From NCBI GenBank assembly GCA_009786775.1, contig WQRL01000088.1, positions 1 through 7,043 on the forward strand: a DNA stretch of 7,043 bases. Direction: 5' to 3'. The DNA comes from Oscillospiraceae bacterium. Lineage in GTDB: Bacteria > Bacillota > Clostridia > Oscillospirales > Oscillospiraceae. The notes below the pieces were generated by a model. The model did no database searches, was not told the DNA's origin, and saw only the letters and a program-made list of their open reading frames with translations. Numbering within the stretch: the stretch's first letter is position 1; each line of letters starts with the position of its first letter. Of this stretch, positions 1 to 6,435 are shown piece by piece. Made by a program: the position numbers and the translations under genes.

Positions 1-200
1 AGGGTCAGCCCATCTGTTAAGGGGTTTGACAACATTTCCTTGGCAATATCACCGACAGACATCTCAACCCCGCCCCTAATATCTATTGCTTCAGGGTTCT
101 GGCAGCCTTCGCAGCCTATGTCACAGCCCTGTGTAAACACCGTAAACCTAAGCCCCGGGCCATCCACAATAGAATCTTGAACAAGTCCTGCAATTTTCAT
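1..200 (-). CDS. nrdG: Anaerobic ribonucleotide reductase activating protein (radical SAM), N-terminal part
   Basis: Partial gene: the start is at 200 on the minus strand and the 3' end lies beyond the left edge, so 66 residues are visible. The product begins MKIAGLVQDSIVDGPGLRFT and has the radical-SAM cluster motif CX3CX2C as C26, C30 and C33 (CDIGCEGC), followed by QNPE; this is the usual N-terminus of NrdG. By family knowledge, NrdG binds a [4Fe-4S] cluster and S-adenosylmethionine and abstracts a hydrogen from NrdD to make the glycyl radical. It is cytosolic and strictly anaerobic. The ATG lies 5 bases after the nrdD stop, and an AGGA overlapping that stop can act as ribosome binding site, so the two genes are almost certainly co-transcribed and translationally coupled. 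Full family length is about 150-230 residues, so most of the protein is outside the window. Confidence 0.95.
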   Translation of the reverse strand, partial: MKIAGLVQDSIVDGPGLRFTVFTQGCDIGCEGCQNPEAIDIRGGVEMSVGDIAKEMLSNPLTDGLT

Positions 201-205
201 TATTC

Positions 206-2533
206 CTAGACCTTCATGTTATGCTTAACCCGCTGGCTCTCCTCTGCTCTTTTAGCATCGTTGAATCTCTCCAGCGTACCTACCAAGTATCCGGTTATGC
301 GCCTTATCCGGTCAAATGCCGGTTCCCCCTCAACTTCACGCCTTCCGCAATTGGGGCACTCATCGCCTATGACTCCGGTATACCCGCATACAGGATCTCT
401 ATCCACAGGATGGTTAATAGAACCATATCCTATTCCTGACTCATGCATGAACCTTATAATTTTTTCAAACGCATCCAGGTTGTCGAGCGGATTGCCATCC
501 ATTTCAATAAAGCTGATATGGCCGGCATTTGTAAGCGCATGGTAAGGGGCTTCCAGTTTTATTTTGTCGTAGGCGCTAATTTTGAAACCTACCGGCACAT
601 GGAAACTGTTGGTGTAGTAATCCTTGTCGGTAATTCCTGCCAGCACGCCGAACTTGGCTCTGTCGATTTTCAGGAAGCGCCCGGCCAGCCCCTCTGCCGG
701 AGTTGCAATGAGAGTTACATTAAGGCCGCGCTCCTTTGTCTCTTTGTCACATTTCGCACGAAGATGCCCAACAATCTCAAGTCCCAGATTTTGTGCGCGC
801 TCACTCTGGGCATGATGCTCCCCTATGAGAGCAACCAGAGCTTCTGCCAGGCCTATAAATCCGATTGACAGTGTACCGTGCTTGAGAATTTCCCGCACCT
901 CATCTGTCGGGCCGAGGTCTTCAGAGCCTAGCCACACACCCTGCCCCATCAAAAACGGGAAATTGTACACGCGCTTGCGGCACTGAATCTCAAAACGCTC
1001 CAGAAGCTGATCAAGTACCAATGCAAACTTCACATCCAAATCTTCAAAAAAGCGCTCGATGTCACCACCGGCCTTGATTGCCAGGCGCGGTAGGTTGATG
1101 GATGTAAATGAAAGGTTGCCGCGGCCACGGTTAATCTCCATATCGGGGTCATATTCGTTTGCAATAACTCGTGTACGGCAGCCCATATATGCGATTTCCG
1201 TTTCAGGTACTCCTTCTTTGTAGTACTTAATGTTAAATGGTGCATCAATGAACGCAAAGTTGGGGAAGAGCCTCTTTGCGCTGCACCTGCAAGCCAGTTT
1301 GAACAAATCGTAGCTAGGGTCTCCCGGATCTAGGTTGATTCCCTTTTTGACCCTATACACATGTATAGGGAAAATAGGGGTTTCGCCGTTGCCAAGCCCT
1401 GCTTCCGTCGCCAGAAGAACATTCTTGATTACCATACGACCCTCAGGGGACGTGTCCATACCGTAGTTGATTGACGAAAACGGCGTCTGGGCCCCTGCCC
1501 GGGAGTGCATAGTGTTGAGATTGTGAATAAATGCTTCCATCGCCTGATATGTGGCCCTGTCGGTTTCTTTTTTAGCAAAGTGCAGGGCAGTGGCCTGAAC
1601 GGCTTTCATCCCATCTTCGCCATACATCTCTATGAGCTTCTTTAGCTCATAAGCGAGATATTTTTCATTGGCTTCCAGCTTAGGAAAAAGACCTTTCTCC
1701 TCTTTGATTTTAGCTATCATGCGCCTTATATCGTCTTCGGGGTCATCAACGGCTTTGAACAGCATGAGTGCCTTGGCTAAGTTTTGTCTGTATAATCTTA
1801 TAAATGTCTTTCCTACACCATCGGCCATGCCATAGTCGAAATTAACTATGCTCTGCCCGCCATGCTGGTCGTTTTGGTTGGATTGTATCGCAATGCAGGC
1901 AAGAGCCGCATAAGAGGCTATGTCATTGGGCTCGCGCAGATTGCCATGCCCTGTCGAAAATCCGCCCTTAAAGAGTCTTTTGATATCTATTTGACAACAT
2001 GTGGTGGTGAGGGTAAGAAAATCCAGGTCATGGATGTGGATGTCCCCTTCTGAATGAGCCTTGGAATGCTCAGGCCTTAGTACAAACATGTTATAAAACT
2101 GCTTTGCACCTTCCGATCCATATTTAAGCATTACGCCCATCGCTGTGTCACCGTCGATGTTGGCATTTTCACGCTTTACATCGCTATCGCGCGCATCGGC
2201 AAATGTTATCTCCTCATAAGTCTGCATGAGCCTTGTTTTCATTTGCCTGACCCTGTTGCGCTCACCTCTGTATATAATGTACGCCTTGGCCGTTGTGACA
2301 TAGCCGTTGTCCATCAGAACCCTCTCAACCACATCTTGGATATGCTCAACATCAGGGCTTGACTCACCTTCTAGCTCCATAATTGACATTACCTCGTCAG
2401 CGAGCTTTGCTGCGAGTTCCTCGCTGCCGGGCCTATAGGTGGCTGTGAATGCTTTGCTAATCGCCTCAACGATCTTGCTTATGTCAAATTCTACTACCCT
2501 TCCATCTCTCTTTTTAATACTTGTAACAGGCAT
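206..2533 (-). CDS. nrdD: Anaerobic (class III) ribonucleoside-triphosphate reductase
   Basis: This 775-residue cytosolic enzyme reduces ribonucleoside triphosphates to dNTPs without oxygen, using a glycyl radical. Residues 1 to about 95 form an ATP-cone, the allosteric domain that senses ATP/dATP (it starts MPVTSIKKRDGRVVEFD). The catalytic barrel follows with typical motifs: DIHIHDLD (164-171), TTTCCQ with C179/C180, FSTGHG (192-197), YMGCRTRV with C452, GRGNLSFTSINLPRLA (470-485) and GFIGLAEA (558-565). The C-terminus has a zinc-site region (C716, C726, C729) and the radical motif RITGY with Gly748 as the predicted radical site, ending in the family-typical RVKH stretch. The length is normal for the family. 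The ATG at 2533 has an AAAGGTG ribosome binding site 7 bases upstream. The first cysteine expected in the zinc site is Asp713. nrdG follows directly, and the upstream region carries a sigma-A-type promoter and an NrdR box. Confidence 0.98.
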   Translation of the reverse strand: MPVTSIKKRDGRVVEFDISKIVEAISKAFTATYRPGSEELAAKLADEVMSIMELEGESSPDVEHIQDVVERVLMDNGYVTTAKAYIIYRGERNRVRQMKTRLMQTYEEITFADARDSDVKRENANIDGDTAMGVMLKYGSEGAKQFYNMFVLRPEHSKAHSEGDIHIHDLDFLTLTTTCCQIDIKRLFKGGFSTGHGNLREPNDIASYAALACIAIQSNQNDQHGGQSIVNFDYGMADGVGKTFIRLYRQNLAKALMLFKAVDDPEDDIRRMIAKIKEEKGLFPKLEANEKYLAYELKKLIEMYGEDGMKAVQATALHFAKKETDRATYQAMEAFIHNLNTMHSRAGAQTPFSSINYGMDTSPEGRMVIKNVLLATEAGLGNGETPIFPIHVYRVKKGINLDPGDPSYDLFKLACRCSAKRLFPNFAFIDAPFNIKYYKEGVPETEIAYMGCRTRVIANEYDPDMEINRGRGNLSFTSINLPRLAIKAGGDIERFFEDLDVKFALVLDQLLERFEIQCRKRVYNFPFLMGQGVWLGSEDLGPTDEVREILKHGTLSIGFIGLAEALVALIGEHHAQSERAQNLGLEIVGHLRAKCDKETKERGLNVTLIATPAEGLAGRFLKIDRAKFGVLAGITDKDYYTNSFHVPVGFKISAYDKIKLEAPYHALTNAGHISFIEMDGNPLDNLDAFEKIIRFMHESGIGYGSINHPVDRDPVCGYTGVIGDECPNCGRREVEGEPAFDRIRRITGYLVGTLERFNDAKRAEESQRVKHNMKV

Positions 2534-2593
2534 TTCGCCACACCTTTCTGCAAAAACAAAATAATTTTACCACTCAGATAGCACACTCCCCTA

Positions 2594-2609
2594 ACACAAC
2601 ATATTGTGC
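2594..2609 (-). promoter_or_regulatory. NrdR box upstream of nrdDG
   Basis: The plus-strand 16-mer ACACAACATATTGTGC agrees at 14 of 16 positions with the NrdR consensus as I recall it (ACACWATATATWGTGT), and 6 of its 8 base pairs are palindromic. NrdR is the ATP-cone/zinc-ribbon repressor that senses dATP/ATP and shuts down ribonucleotide reductase operons. The site lies about 60-75 bases before the nrdD start codon and about 17-32 bases downstream of the predicted transcription start. It would therefore block early elongation or open-complex escape rather than cover the -35. NrdR sites usually come in pairs about 31-32 bases apart; I found no convincing partner at that spacing on either side. 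The nrdR gene is not in the window. Confidence 0.75.
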
Positions 2610-2632
2610 TCGCGCCATCTCGTGCGAACTTC

Positions 2633-2661
2633 ATTATACAACCAATAGTTTTGGAAGTCAA
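2633..2661 (-). promoter_or_regulatory. Sigma-A-type promoter of nrdDG
   Basis: On the minus strand there is a -35 box TTGACT (2656-2661), a 17-base spacer and a perfect -10 box TATAAT (2633-2638). Transcription would start near 2626, giving a leader of about 93 bases before the nrdD ATG at 2533. The NrdR box lies inside this leader. This is the strongest promoter-like match in the window. It has not been tested experimentally. Confidence 0.8.
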
Positions 2662-2671
2662 CATGTAATTT

Positions 2672-2701
2672 CAGCAATTTTTATTATTGTTGGAAATGCT
2701 G
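2672..2701. repeat. Imperfect inverted repeat over the -35 of the MATE operon
   Basis: CAGCA, a bulged A, then TTT (2672-2680) pairs with AAATGCTG (2694-2701) around a 13-base AT-rich centre. The right arm overlaps the predicted -35 of the plus-strand promoter, and the left arm lies between the two divergent -35 boxes. It could be an operator for an unknown regulator, but the arms are short and the bulge weakens the case. No regulator gene is nearby in the window. Confidence 0.25.
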
Positions 2702-2719
2702 CAAACACTGTGATATACT
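2690..2719 (+). promoter_or_regulatory. Extended -10 promoter of the MATE-yfbR-GATE operon
   Basis: A -35-like TTGGAA (2690-2695) is followed after 18 bases by TATACT (2714-2719). The -10 is preceded by TG and one base (TGATATACT), the extended -10 motif common in Gram-positive bacteria. Transcription would begin near 2726, leaving a leader of about 68 bases. The promoter is back to back with that of nrdDG, with only 28 bases between the two -35 boxes, so factors binding here could affect both. Confidence 0.6.
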
Positions 2720-2776
2720 TTAATCCCAAGTAAATACCGGTTAATTTCGCCCCAAGAATTTGCGGGGGATTTTTAT

Positions 2777-2781
2777 AGGAG
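2777..2781 (+). promoter_or_regulatory. Ribosome binding site that selects the TTG start of the MATE gene
   Basis: AGGAG lies 12 bases before TTG at 2794 and 24 bases before the next in-frame start, ATG at 2806. The ATG is out of reach, so the TTG is the better start even though the 12-base gap is at the long end of the normal range. Confidence 0.65.
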
Positions 2782-2793
2782 ATAGACAAAACT

Positions 2794-4173
2794 TTGAAAA
2801 GAGATATGACCACGGGCAAGGAGTGGAAACTAATCTTGCTCTTTACGCTGCCTTTGATGGCGGGAAGTTTTCTACAGCAACTTTATAGCATAATAGATGG
2901 GATTATCGTCGGTCGCTTCGTCAGTGAGCAGGCCTTTGCCTCTGTTGCAACATGCCACTCCCTGGTATTTTTGTACCTATCCCTCTCCCTCGGCATCTCG
3001 GTTGGCGTAAATATCGTCGTATCACAATATTTCGGCGCCGGAAAAAAAGATCAGTTAGGCCTATCAATAAGCACTGCCCTTCTTCTGGTTGGCGCGGCAG
3101 GGCTAGTTTTGACAATTGCAGCAGTTATATTTTCAGAACTGCTGCTGGTTCACCTTCTGTCTGTCCCTGCTGATCTGCTCGCTGATTCTCTAACTTATAT
3201 GCGAGTCTATAGCTTCGGACTGTTTTTCACGTTCATGTATAACGGAATTGCAGCCATTTTGCGCGGATTCGGCGATTCAAAGGCCACATTATATTTCCTA
3301 CTCATTGCAACCGTGCTGAGCACTGTACTAACATTCCTGTTTGTCCTAGTAATCCAGTGGGGAGTTGCAGGTGCTGCATTTTCAACAGTTCTAGCCCAAG
3401 CTGTCTGCGCCGTAATTTCATATATTTACCTCAGAAAGCGCTACAGGTATGAAAATAACACAGGAAAACATTTTGACTTCAAGATAGCAGCTACCATGTT
3501 CAAGCTCGGTGCCCCAATCGCCATCCAGATGGGTATAGTTTCAATCGGCCACGGCACGATGCAGAGGCTCGTCAATGCCTTTGAGCTTACAATCCCCGGG
3601 GTTGTCGCCGCATACGGTGCCGCCATCCGCGTAGACATGCTCGTCTTAGTGCCAGTTATGGCATTTCAGTCCGGCCTTGCAAGTTTTGCAGGGCAAAATA
3701 TCGGCGCCGGAAATCTTGAACGGGCAAAGCGCGGGCTTTACAGCACCCTCATTATGTCGCTAATCGTCACCGTCACAGTGAGCATCCTGCTGTACATTTT
3801 CGCAAACAATGTAGTCGGCCTCTTCGGCCTCACCGGAAGTTCTCTTACTCTCGGTTACTCCATAATTAGATTCATGGTGTTCTTCTTTTGGATATTCGCC
3901 CTGTACATGGTCGCCCACGGCCTGCTTCAAGGGGCCGGCGATACCGTGGTTATCTCTATCGCCACACTGACTGCACTGGCTATACGGGTCGCAGGCGGCT
4001 ATATTGCCGTCCACTTCGGCTGGCTCGGCCCTGAGGCCGCATGGGTCACAATGCCGATTGGCTGGGTTTTCGGGCTTATTATAACCTATATACGCTACTT
4101 TTCGGGAGCTTGGAAAACCAAGGCCGTGGCCGGCAGGCTCAAAAAAGCTCCTACAGAAGACGCCGCAAATTAG
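2794..4173 (+). CDS. MATE family efflux transporter
   Basis: This is a 459-residue polytopic inner-membrane protein with about 12 hydrophobic helices and no cleavable signal peptide. MATE proteins are antiporters that export cationic drugs or metabolites in exchange for Na+ or H+. The N-lobe begins with LPLMAGSFLQQLYSIIDGII (19-38), including the Asp35 often conserved in helix 1. The two-lobe pseudo-repeat is visible as SQYFGAGK (77-84) matching GQNIGAGN (300-307), and as ILRGFGDSK (155-163) matching LLQGAGDT (377-384). Length and layout are normal for bacterial NorM/MepA-like MATEs. The C-terminal tail is short and basic, ending near KAPTEDAAN. The start is TTG. The gene is first in a likely three-gene operon; yfbR follows 30 bases after its TAG stop. 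The substrate cannot be read from the sequence. Its placement with a deoxynucleotidase and opposite nrdDG makes a nucleoside-like substrate possible, but that is only inference. Confidence 0.93.
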   Translation: MKRDMTTGKEWKLILLFTLPLMAGSFLQQLYSIIDGIIVGRFVSEQAFASVATCHSLVFLYLSLSLGISVGVNIVVSQYFGAGKKDQLGLSISTALLLVGAAGLVLTIAAVIFSELLLVHLLSVPADLLADSLTYMRVYSFGLFFTFMYNGIAAILRGFGDSKATLYFLLIATVLSTVLTFLFVLVIQWGVAGAAFSTVLAQAVCAVISYIYLRKRYRYENNTGKHFDFKIAATMFKLGAPIAIQMGIVSIGHGTMQRLVNAFELTIPGVVAAYGAAIRVDMLVLVPVMAFQSGLASFAGQNIGAGNLERAKRGLYSTLIMSLIVTVTVSILLYIFANNVVGLFGLTGSSLTLGYSIIRFMVFFFWIFALYMVAHGLLQGAGDTVVISIATLTALAIRVAGGYIAVHFGWLGPEAAWVTMPIGWVFGLIITYIRYFSGAWKTKAVAGRLKKAPTEDAAN

Positions 4174-4203
4174 CGGGATTTACATACACTTCGGAGGAAG
4201 TCA

Positions 4204-4794
4204 ATGAATTATAGTTTTTTTGCATTTATATCCCGTATGAAAAATATCACCAGATGGTCTCTGATGCGCAACAGTGCCACGGAAAACATCCAAGAGCATT
4301 CCCACATGGTAGCGGTAATTGCCCATGCCCTAGCTGTAATACGCCGGGATGTGCTCGGAGGCGAGGCGGAACCCGGAAATGTAGCCGCCGCAGCCCTTTT
4401 TCACGATGCCTCAGAGATATTCACCGGGGATATGCCCACGCCTGTAAAATATTTTGACCCTAATATAATGTCCGCGTACAAAAGAGTGGAGAGCCTGGCC
4501 TCTGAGAAGCTCCTCATGTCACTTCCCGTCGGCATGCGCAGCTCCTATGAACCGCTACTTTCAGAAACATGTGAAAGCGGGACATTGGAGCTGGTCAAGG
4601 CAGCCGATAAACTTGCGGCCTATATAAAATGCCTGGAGGAATTAAAGGCAGGAAACAACGAGTTCAAACATGCCGCCGAACAGTCCCTTCTAAAGCTCAA
4701 AGCCCTAGCTATGCCGGAGGTAGAATTCTTTCTCAAGAACTTCATAAGCGCTTTTGAACTCACATTGGATGAGTTAAATTTCGCTTTCGAATAA
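4204..4794 (+). CDS. yfbR: 5'-deoxynucleotidase, HD domain, YfbR type
   Basis: This 196-residue cytosolic phosphohydrolase closely resembles E. coli YfbR (199 residues), which converts dNMPs to deoxynucleosides plus phosphate using a divalent metal. The signature stretches are all present: SRMKNITRWSLMRN (10-23), TENIQEHS (26-33), LFHDASEIFTGDMPTPVKYF (65-84) and KCLEELKAGNNEF near residues 142-154. Metal ligands are expected at His32, His67, Asp68 and Asp135 (in VKAADKLAAY). Arg17, Trp18 and Glu71 match residues that YfbR uses for substrate selection and catalysis (R18, W19 and E72 in E. coli). No key residue is missing, so the enzyme should be active. The ATG has a GGAGG six bases upstream. 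It sits 30 bases after the MATE gene and about 30 bases before the GATE-protein gene, consistent with one operon. The likely role is trimming the dNMP pool and supplying deoxynucleosides for salvage or export. Confidence 0.95.
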   Translation: MNYSFFAFISRMKNITRWSLMRNSATENIQEHSHMVAVIAHALAVIRRDVLGGEAEPGNVAAAALFHDASEIFTGDMPTPVKYFDPNIMSAYKRVESLASEKLLMSLPVGMRSSYEPLLSETCESGTLELVKAADKLAAYIKCLEELKAGNNEFKHAAEQSLLKLKALAMPEVEFFLKNFISAFELTLDELNFAFE

Positions 4795-4806
4795 TTAATA
4801 AAAACC

Positions 4807-4812
4807 AAGGAG
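4807..4812 (+). promoter_or_regulatory. Ribosome binding site that moves the GATE-protein start to 4825
   Basis: AAGGAG directly abuts ATG at 4813 with no spacer, so ribosomes bound here cannot initiate at that codon. The next in-frame ATG, at 4825, lies 12 bases downstream, the same spacing as at the MATE gene. The longer frame would add only Met-Phe-Thr-Lys. Confidence 0.7.
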
Positions 4813-4824
4813 ATGTTCACGAAA

Positions 4825-6261
4825 ATGAATCAGGGCTCAAACTATTCAACCGCTGCATATCTCAAGTTCGCACTACTGCCCATCATAGGTATTTTGGCAT
4901 TCTTCATCAACATCCCACTGCCTGAAATGACTATAATGGGCTATACCCTTGCCGCTAGGACAACAATCACTATAAACCATTTAACAGGGATTATCAGGGC
5001 TTTCCTGTGGGACGGGAACTTCAAGGCCATGCCTTTCATTGTGCTTGCGCTGGCCCTGTATGGTGTTGTTGATTTGATTTTGCGCCGCGACAAGCATTTT
5101 GGAAATACTCTCGGCAAGGTCTTCGCCTGTATTAAGATTACCGGTGTCGTGTTCATCGTATTTGCCGTTTTTGGAATCGGCCCTGAATTTCTGCACGTCC
5201 CCCGCGATATCCTCGCAGCAAGGGTCGTGCAAGACGGTACTGTGTTTTATATACCCCGCAGCATAACTGAGTTTGTTATGAATGGCGTTTTGGTCACTAT
5301 AAGCATAAGTATTCCGCTTGCTGCGGCATTTCTTCCATTTCTTCTAAACTTCGGCCTTGTTGAATTTGTCGGTGTGCTGGTGCGCCCTGTGATGCGCCCG
5401 GTGTTCAGGCTGCCCGGCAGAAGCGCGGTAATTTTAGTCAGCGCACTTTTGGGTAATTTCTCTGTGGCACACATAGCAGTGGATGACCAGTATCACAAAG
5501 GCCAAATGACTGAGCGTGAAGCTATAACCATCTGCACAGGCTTCTGCTCGGCCTCCATAGCTTTTATGATGGTTCTCGCCACCAACACAGGGATAATTGA
5601 TAACTACTGGAATGCCTATGTCTGGTCATCTTTCTTCATGATTATCCTTATAACTATAGTCAATGTCCGCATTTTCCCCATCACTAGAATCAGGGATGGT
5701 TACGCTCCGGGTGTCGAGCCCCAGCCAGAGCAGGTTTACAAGACCAAAATTTTCAAAAACGCCTTGGCCGAGGGCATGGATGTGGCCGTCAAATCAGAAA
5801 ACCCCATCATCGGCATAGGCAAAATAATGAAGGCCACAATCGGCATACTCGCAGCTATAATAATGGGCGCAGGTTTTTCTACCTCTGTGGGGATGAGTCT
5901 TTATCTCTTCACTCCCATATTTGAATGGCTTGGCTTTATCTTCCGCCCTCTAATGTGGCTTGTGCAAATCCCCGAGCACGAAATTGTCACCGCGTCGACA
6001 GGGGCTGCATTCTCACTGCTTGAGCTTATGATCCCGTCCCTTCTTGTAATGACCGGCGAATGGTCATACCACATCCGCTATATGATGGCCGTCGTGCCTA
6101 TCACTTCTGTAATTTTTCTCGGCAGCTTCGTACCCAGCCTCATAAGCACTAATCTTCCGGTGAAGTTTTGGCATCTAATGGTGATTTGGCTAGAGCGCAT
6201 GATTTTGTCAGTGCTGCTCTCAGGAGCCTTTGCCCTTATATTGTTCGGCTTTCCACAATAA
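4825..6261 (+). CDS. YjiH-like membrane protein with nucleoside-recognition (GATE) domain
   Basis: This is a 478-residue integral membrane protein with about 11-12 hydrophobic segments, starting from the ATG chosen by the ribosome binding site. The frame can be extended 12 bases upstream to 4813. Near residues 145-260 it has the GATE-type core: a long hydrophobic stretch (NGVLVTISISIPLAAAFLPF, 153-172), a VRPVMRPVFRLPGRSAV segment, then LLGNFSVAHIAVDDQYHKGQ (208-227) and TEREAITICTGFCSASIAFM (229-248). This arrangement is typical of YjiH-family proteins. A second GATE-like half follows at about 335-475, after a charged loop at 290-330. GATE domains occur in concentrative nucleoside transporters and in the SpmA/SpmB and FeoB families; the actual substrate of YjiH proteins is not established as far as I know. 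Its position after yfbR is compatible with moving a nucleoside, but this is inference. No clear intrinsic terminator follows. Confidence 0.83.
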   Translation: MNQGSNYSTAAYLKFALLPIIGILAFFINIPLPEMTIMGYTLAARTTITINHLTGIIRAFLWDGNFKAMPFIVLALALYGVVDLILRRDKHFGNTLGKVFACIKITGVVFIVFAVFGIGPEFLHVPRDILAARVVQDGTVFYIPRSITEFVMNGVLVTISISIPLAAAFLPFLLNFGLVEFVGVLVRPVMRPVFRLPGRSAVILVSALLGNFSVAHIAVDDQYHKGQMTEREAITICTGFCSASIAFMMVLATNTGIIDNYWNAYVWSSFFMIILITIVNVRIFPITRIRDGYAPGVEPQPEQVYKTKIFKNALAEGMDVAVKSENPIIGIGKIMKATIGILAAIIMGAGFSTSVGMSLYLFTPIFEWLGFIFRPLMWLVQIPEHEIVTASTGAAFSLLELMIPSLLVMTGEWSYHIRYMMAVVPITSVIFLGSFVPSLISTNLPVKFWHLMVIWLERMILSVLLSGAFALILFGFPQ

Positions 6262-6282
6262 TTTTTTCCTGTAGAAAAATTA
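6259..6282. repeat. AT-rich inverted repeat at the end of the GATE-protein gene
   Basis: TTTTTC (6263-6268) pairs with GAAAAA (6274-6279) around a 5-base loop. The stem extends through TAA/TTA (6259-6261 with 6280-6282) past a bulged T, and it overlaps the stop codon. There is no GC-rich stem and no clean T run after it, so it is a poor intrinsic terminator; it might be a weak 3'-end structure. Confidence 0.3.
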
Positions 6283-6287
6283 AAAGT

Positions 6288-6316
6288 TTGACGGCCTATA
6301 TGGTGAAGTTTTTAAT
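6288..6316 (+). promoter_or_regulatory. Candidate promoter for comEC
   Basis: TTGACG (6288-6293), a 17-base spacer and TTTAAT (6311-6316) match sigma-A boxes at 5 of 6 bases each. They lie in the 174-base gap before comEC and would give a leader of about 110 bases. A second option downstream is a perfect TTGACA (6372-6377) with a weak -10, GAAAAT (6395-6400), 17 bases later. The gap is AT-rich, so chance matches are likely; either or neither may be used. Confidence 0.4.
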
Positions 6317-6422
6317 ATTTTTGTAAATGTTTTAACAGCGTTTTTCATCATTTAACCAGTATTTGCAACACTTGACAGCTACTTGTGCCTGTGGGAAAAT
6401 CTCAAATAACCCTTATGGTTTT

Positions 6423-6429
6423 GAGGTGA
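6423..6429 (+). promoter_or_regulatory. Ribosome binding site that selects the GTG start of comEC
   Basis: GAGGTGA matches the anti-Shine-Dalgarno sequence and ends 6 bases before GTG at 6436. An in-frame TGA at 6427-6429 rules out any start further upstream. The nearby ATG at 6431 is in another frame that soon closes. Confidence 0.8.
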
Positions 6430-6435
6430 TATGCT

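Noticed and set aside
216..868. Several overlapping plus-strand open frames opposite the 3' part of nrdD (up to 141 codons)
   Set aside because: They lie antisense to a well-conserved gene, have no ribosome binding sites or recognisable products, and are shadows of nrdD codons.
1631..1651. Perfect 8-base inverted repeat TATGAGCT/AGCTCATA with a 5-base loop inside nrdD
   Set aside because: About one such repeat is expected by chance in 7 kb, it lies in ordinary coding sequence, and no T run follows.
2625..2641. Second NrdR box about 31-32 bases from the first
   Set aside because: The 16-mers at that spacing match the consensus at only about 6 positions, and the similarity comes from the -10 box. 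The other side (about 2563-2578) has no match either.
2749..2775. CCCC...GGGG stem followed by ATTTTTAT in the MATE leader, resembling an attenuator
   Set aside because: Only 4 GC pairs around a 10-base loop; too weak to call a terminator, and no riboswitch-like elements surround it.
3033..3710. Similar GGCGCCGGAAA stretches within the MATE gene, resembling a direct repeat
   Set aside because: They encode the equivalent FGAGK and IGAGN motifs of the two MATE lobes and reflect the family's ancient internal duplication, not a mobile or recombination repeat.
6262..6435. Search for an intrinsic terminator, small gene or RNA in the gap before comEC
   Set aside because: Only an AT-rich inverted repeat and candidate promoters are visible; no GC-rich hairpin with a T tract, no supported small frame and no tRNA-like fold.
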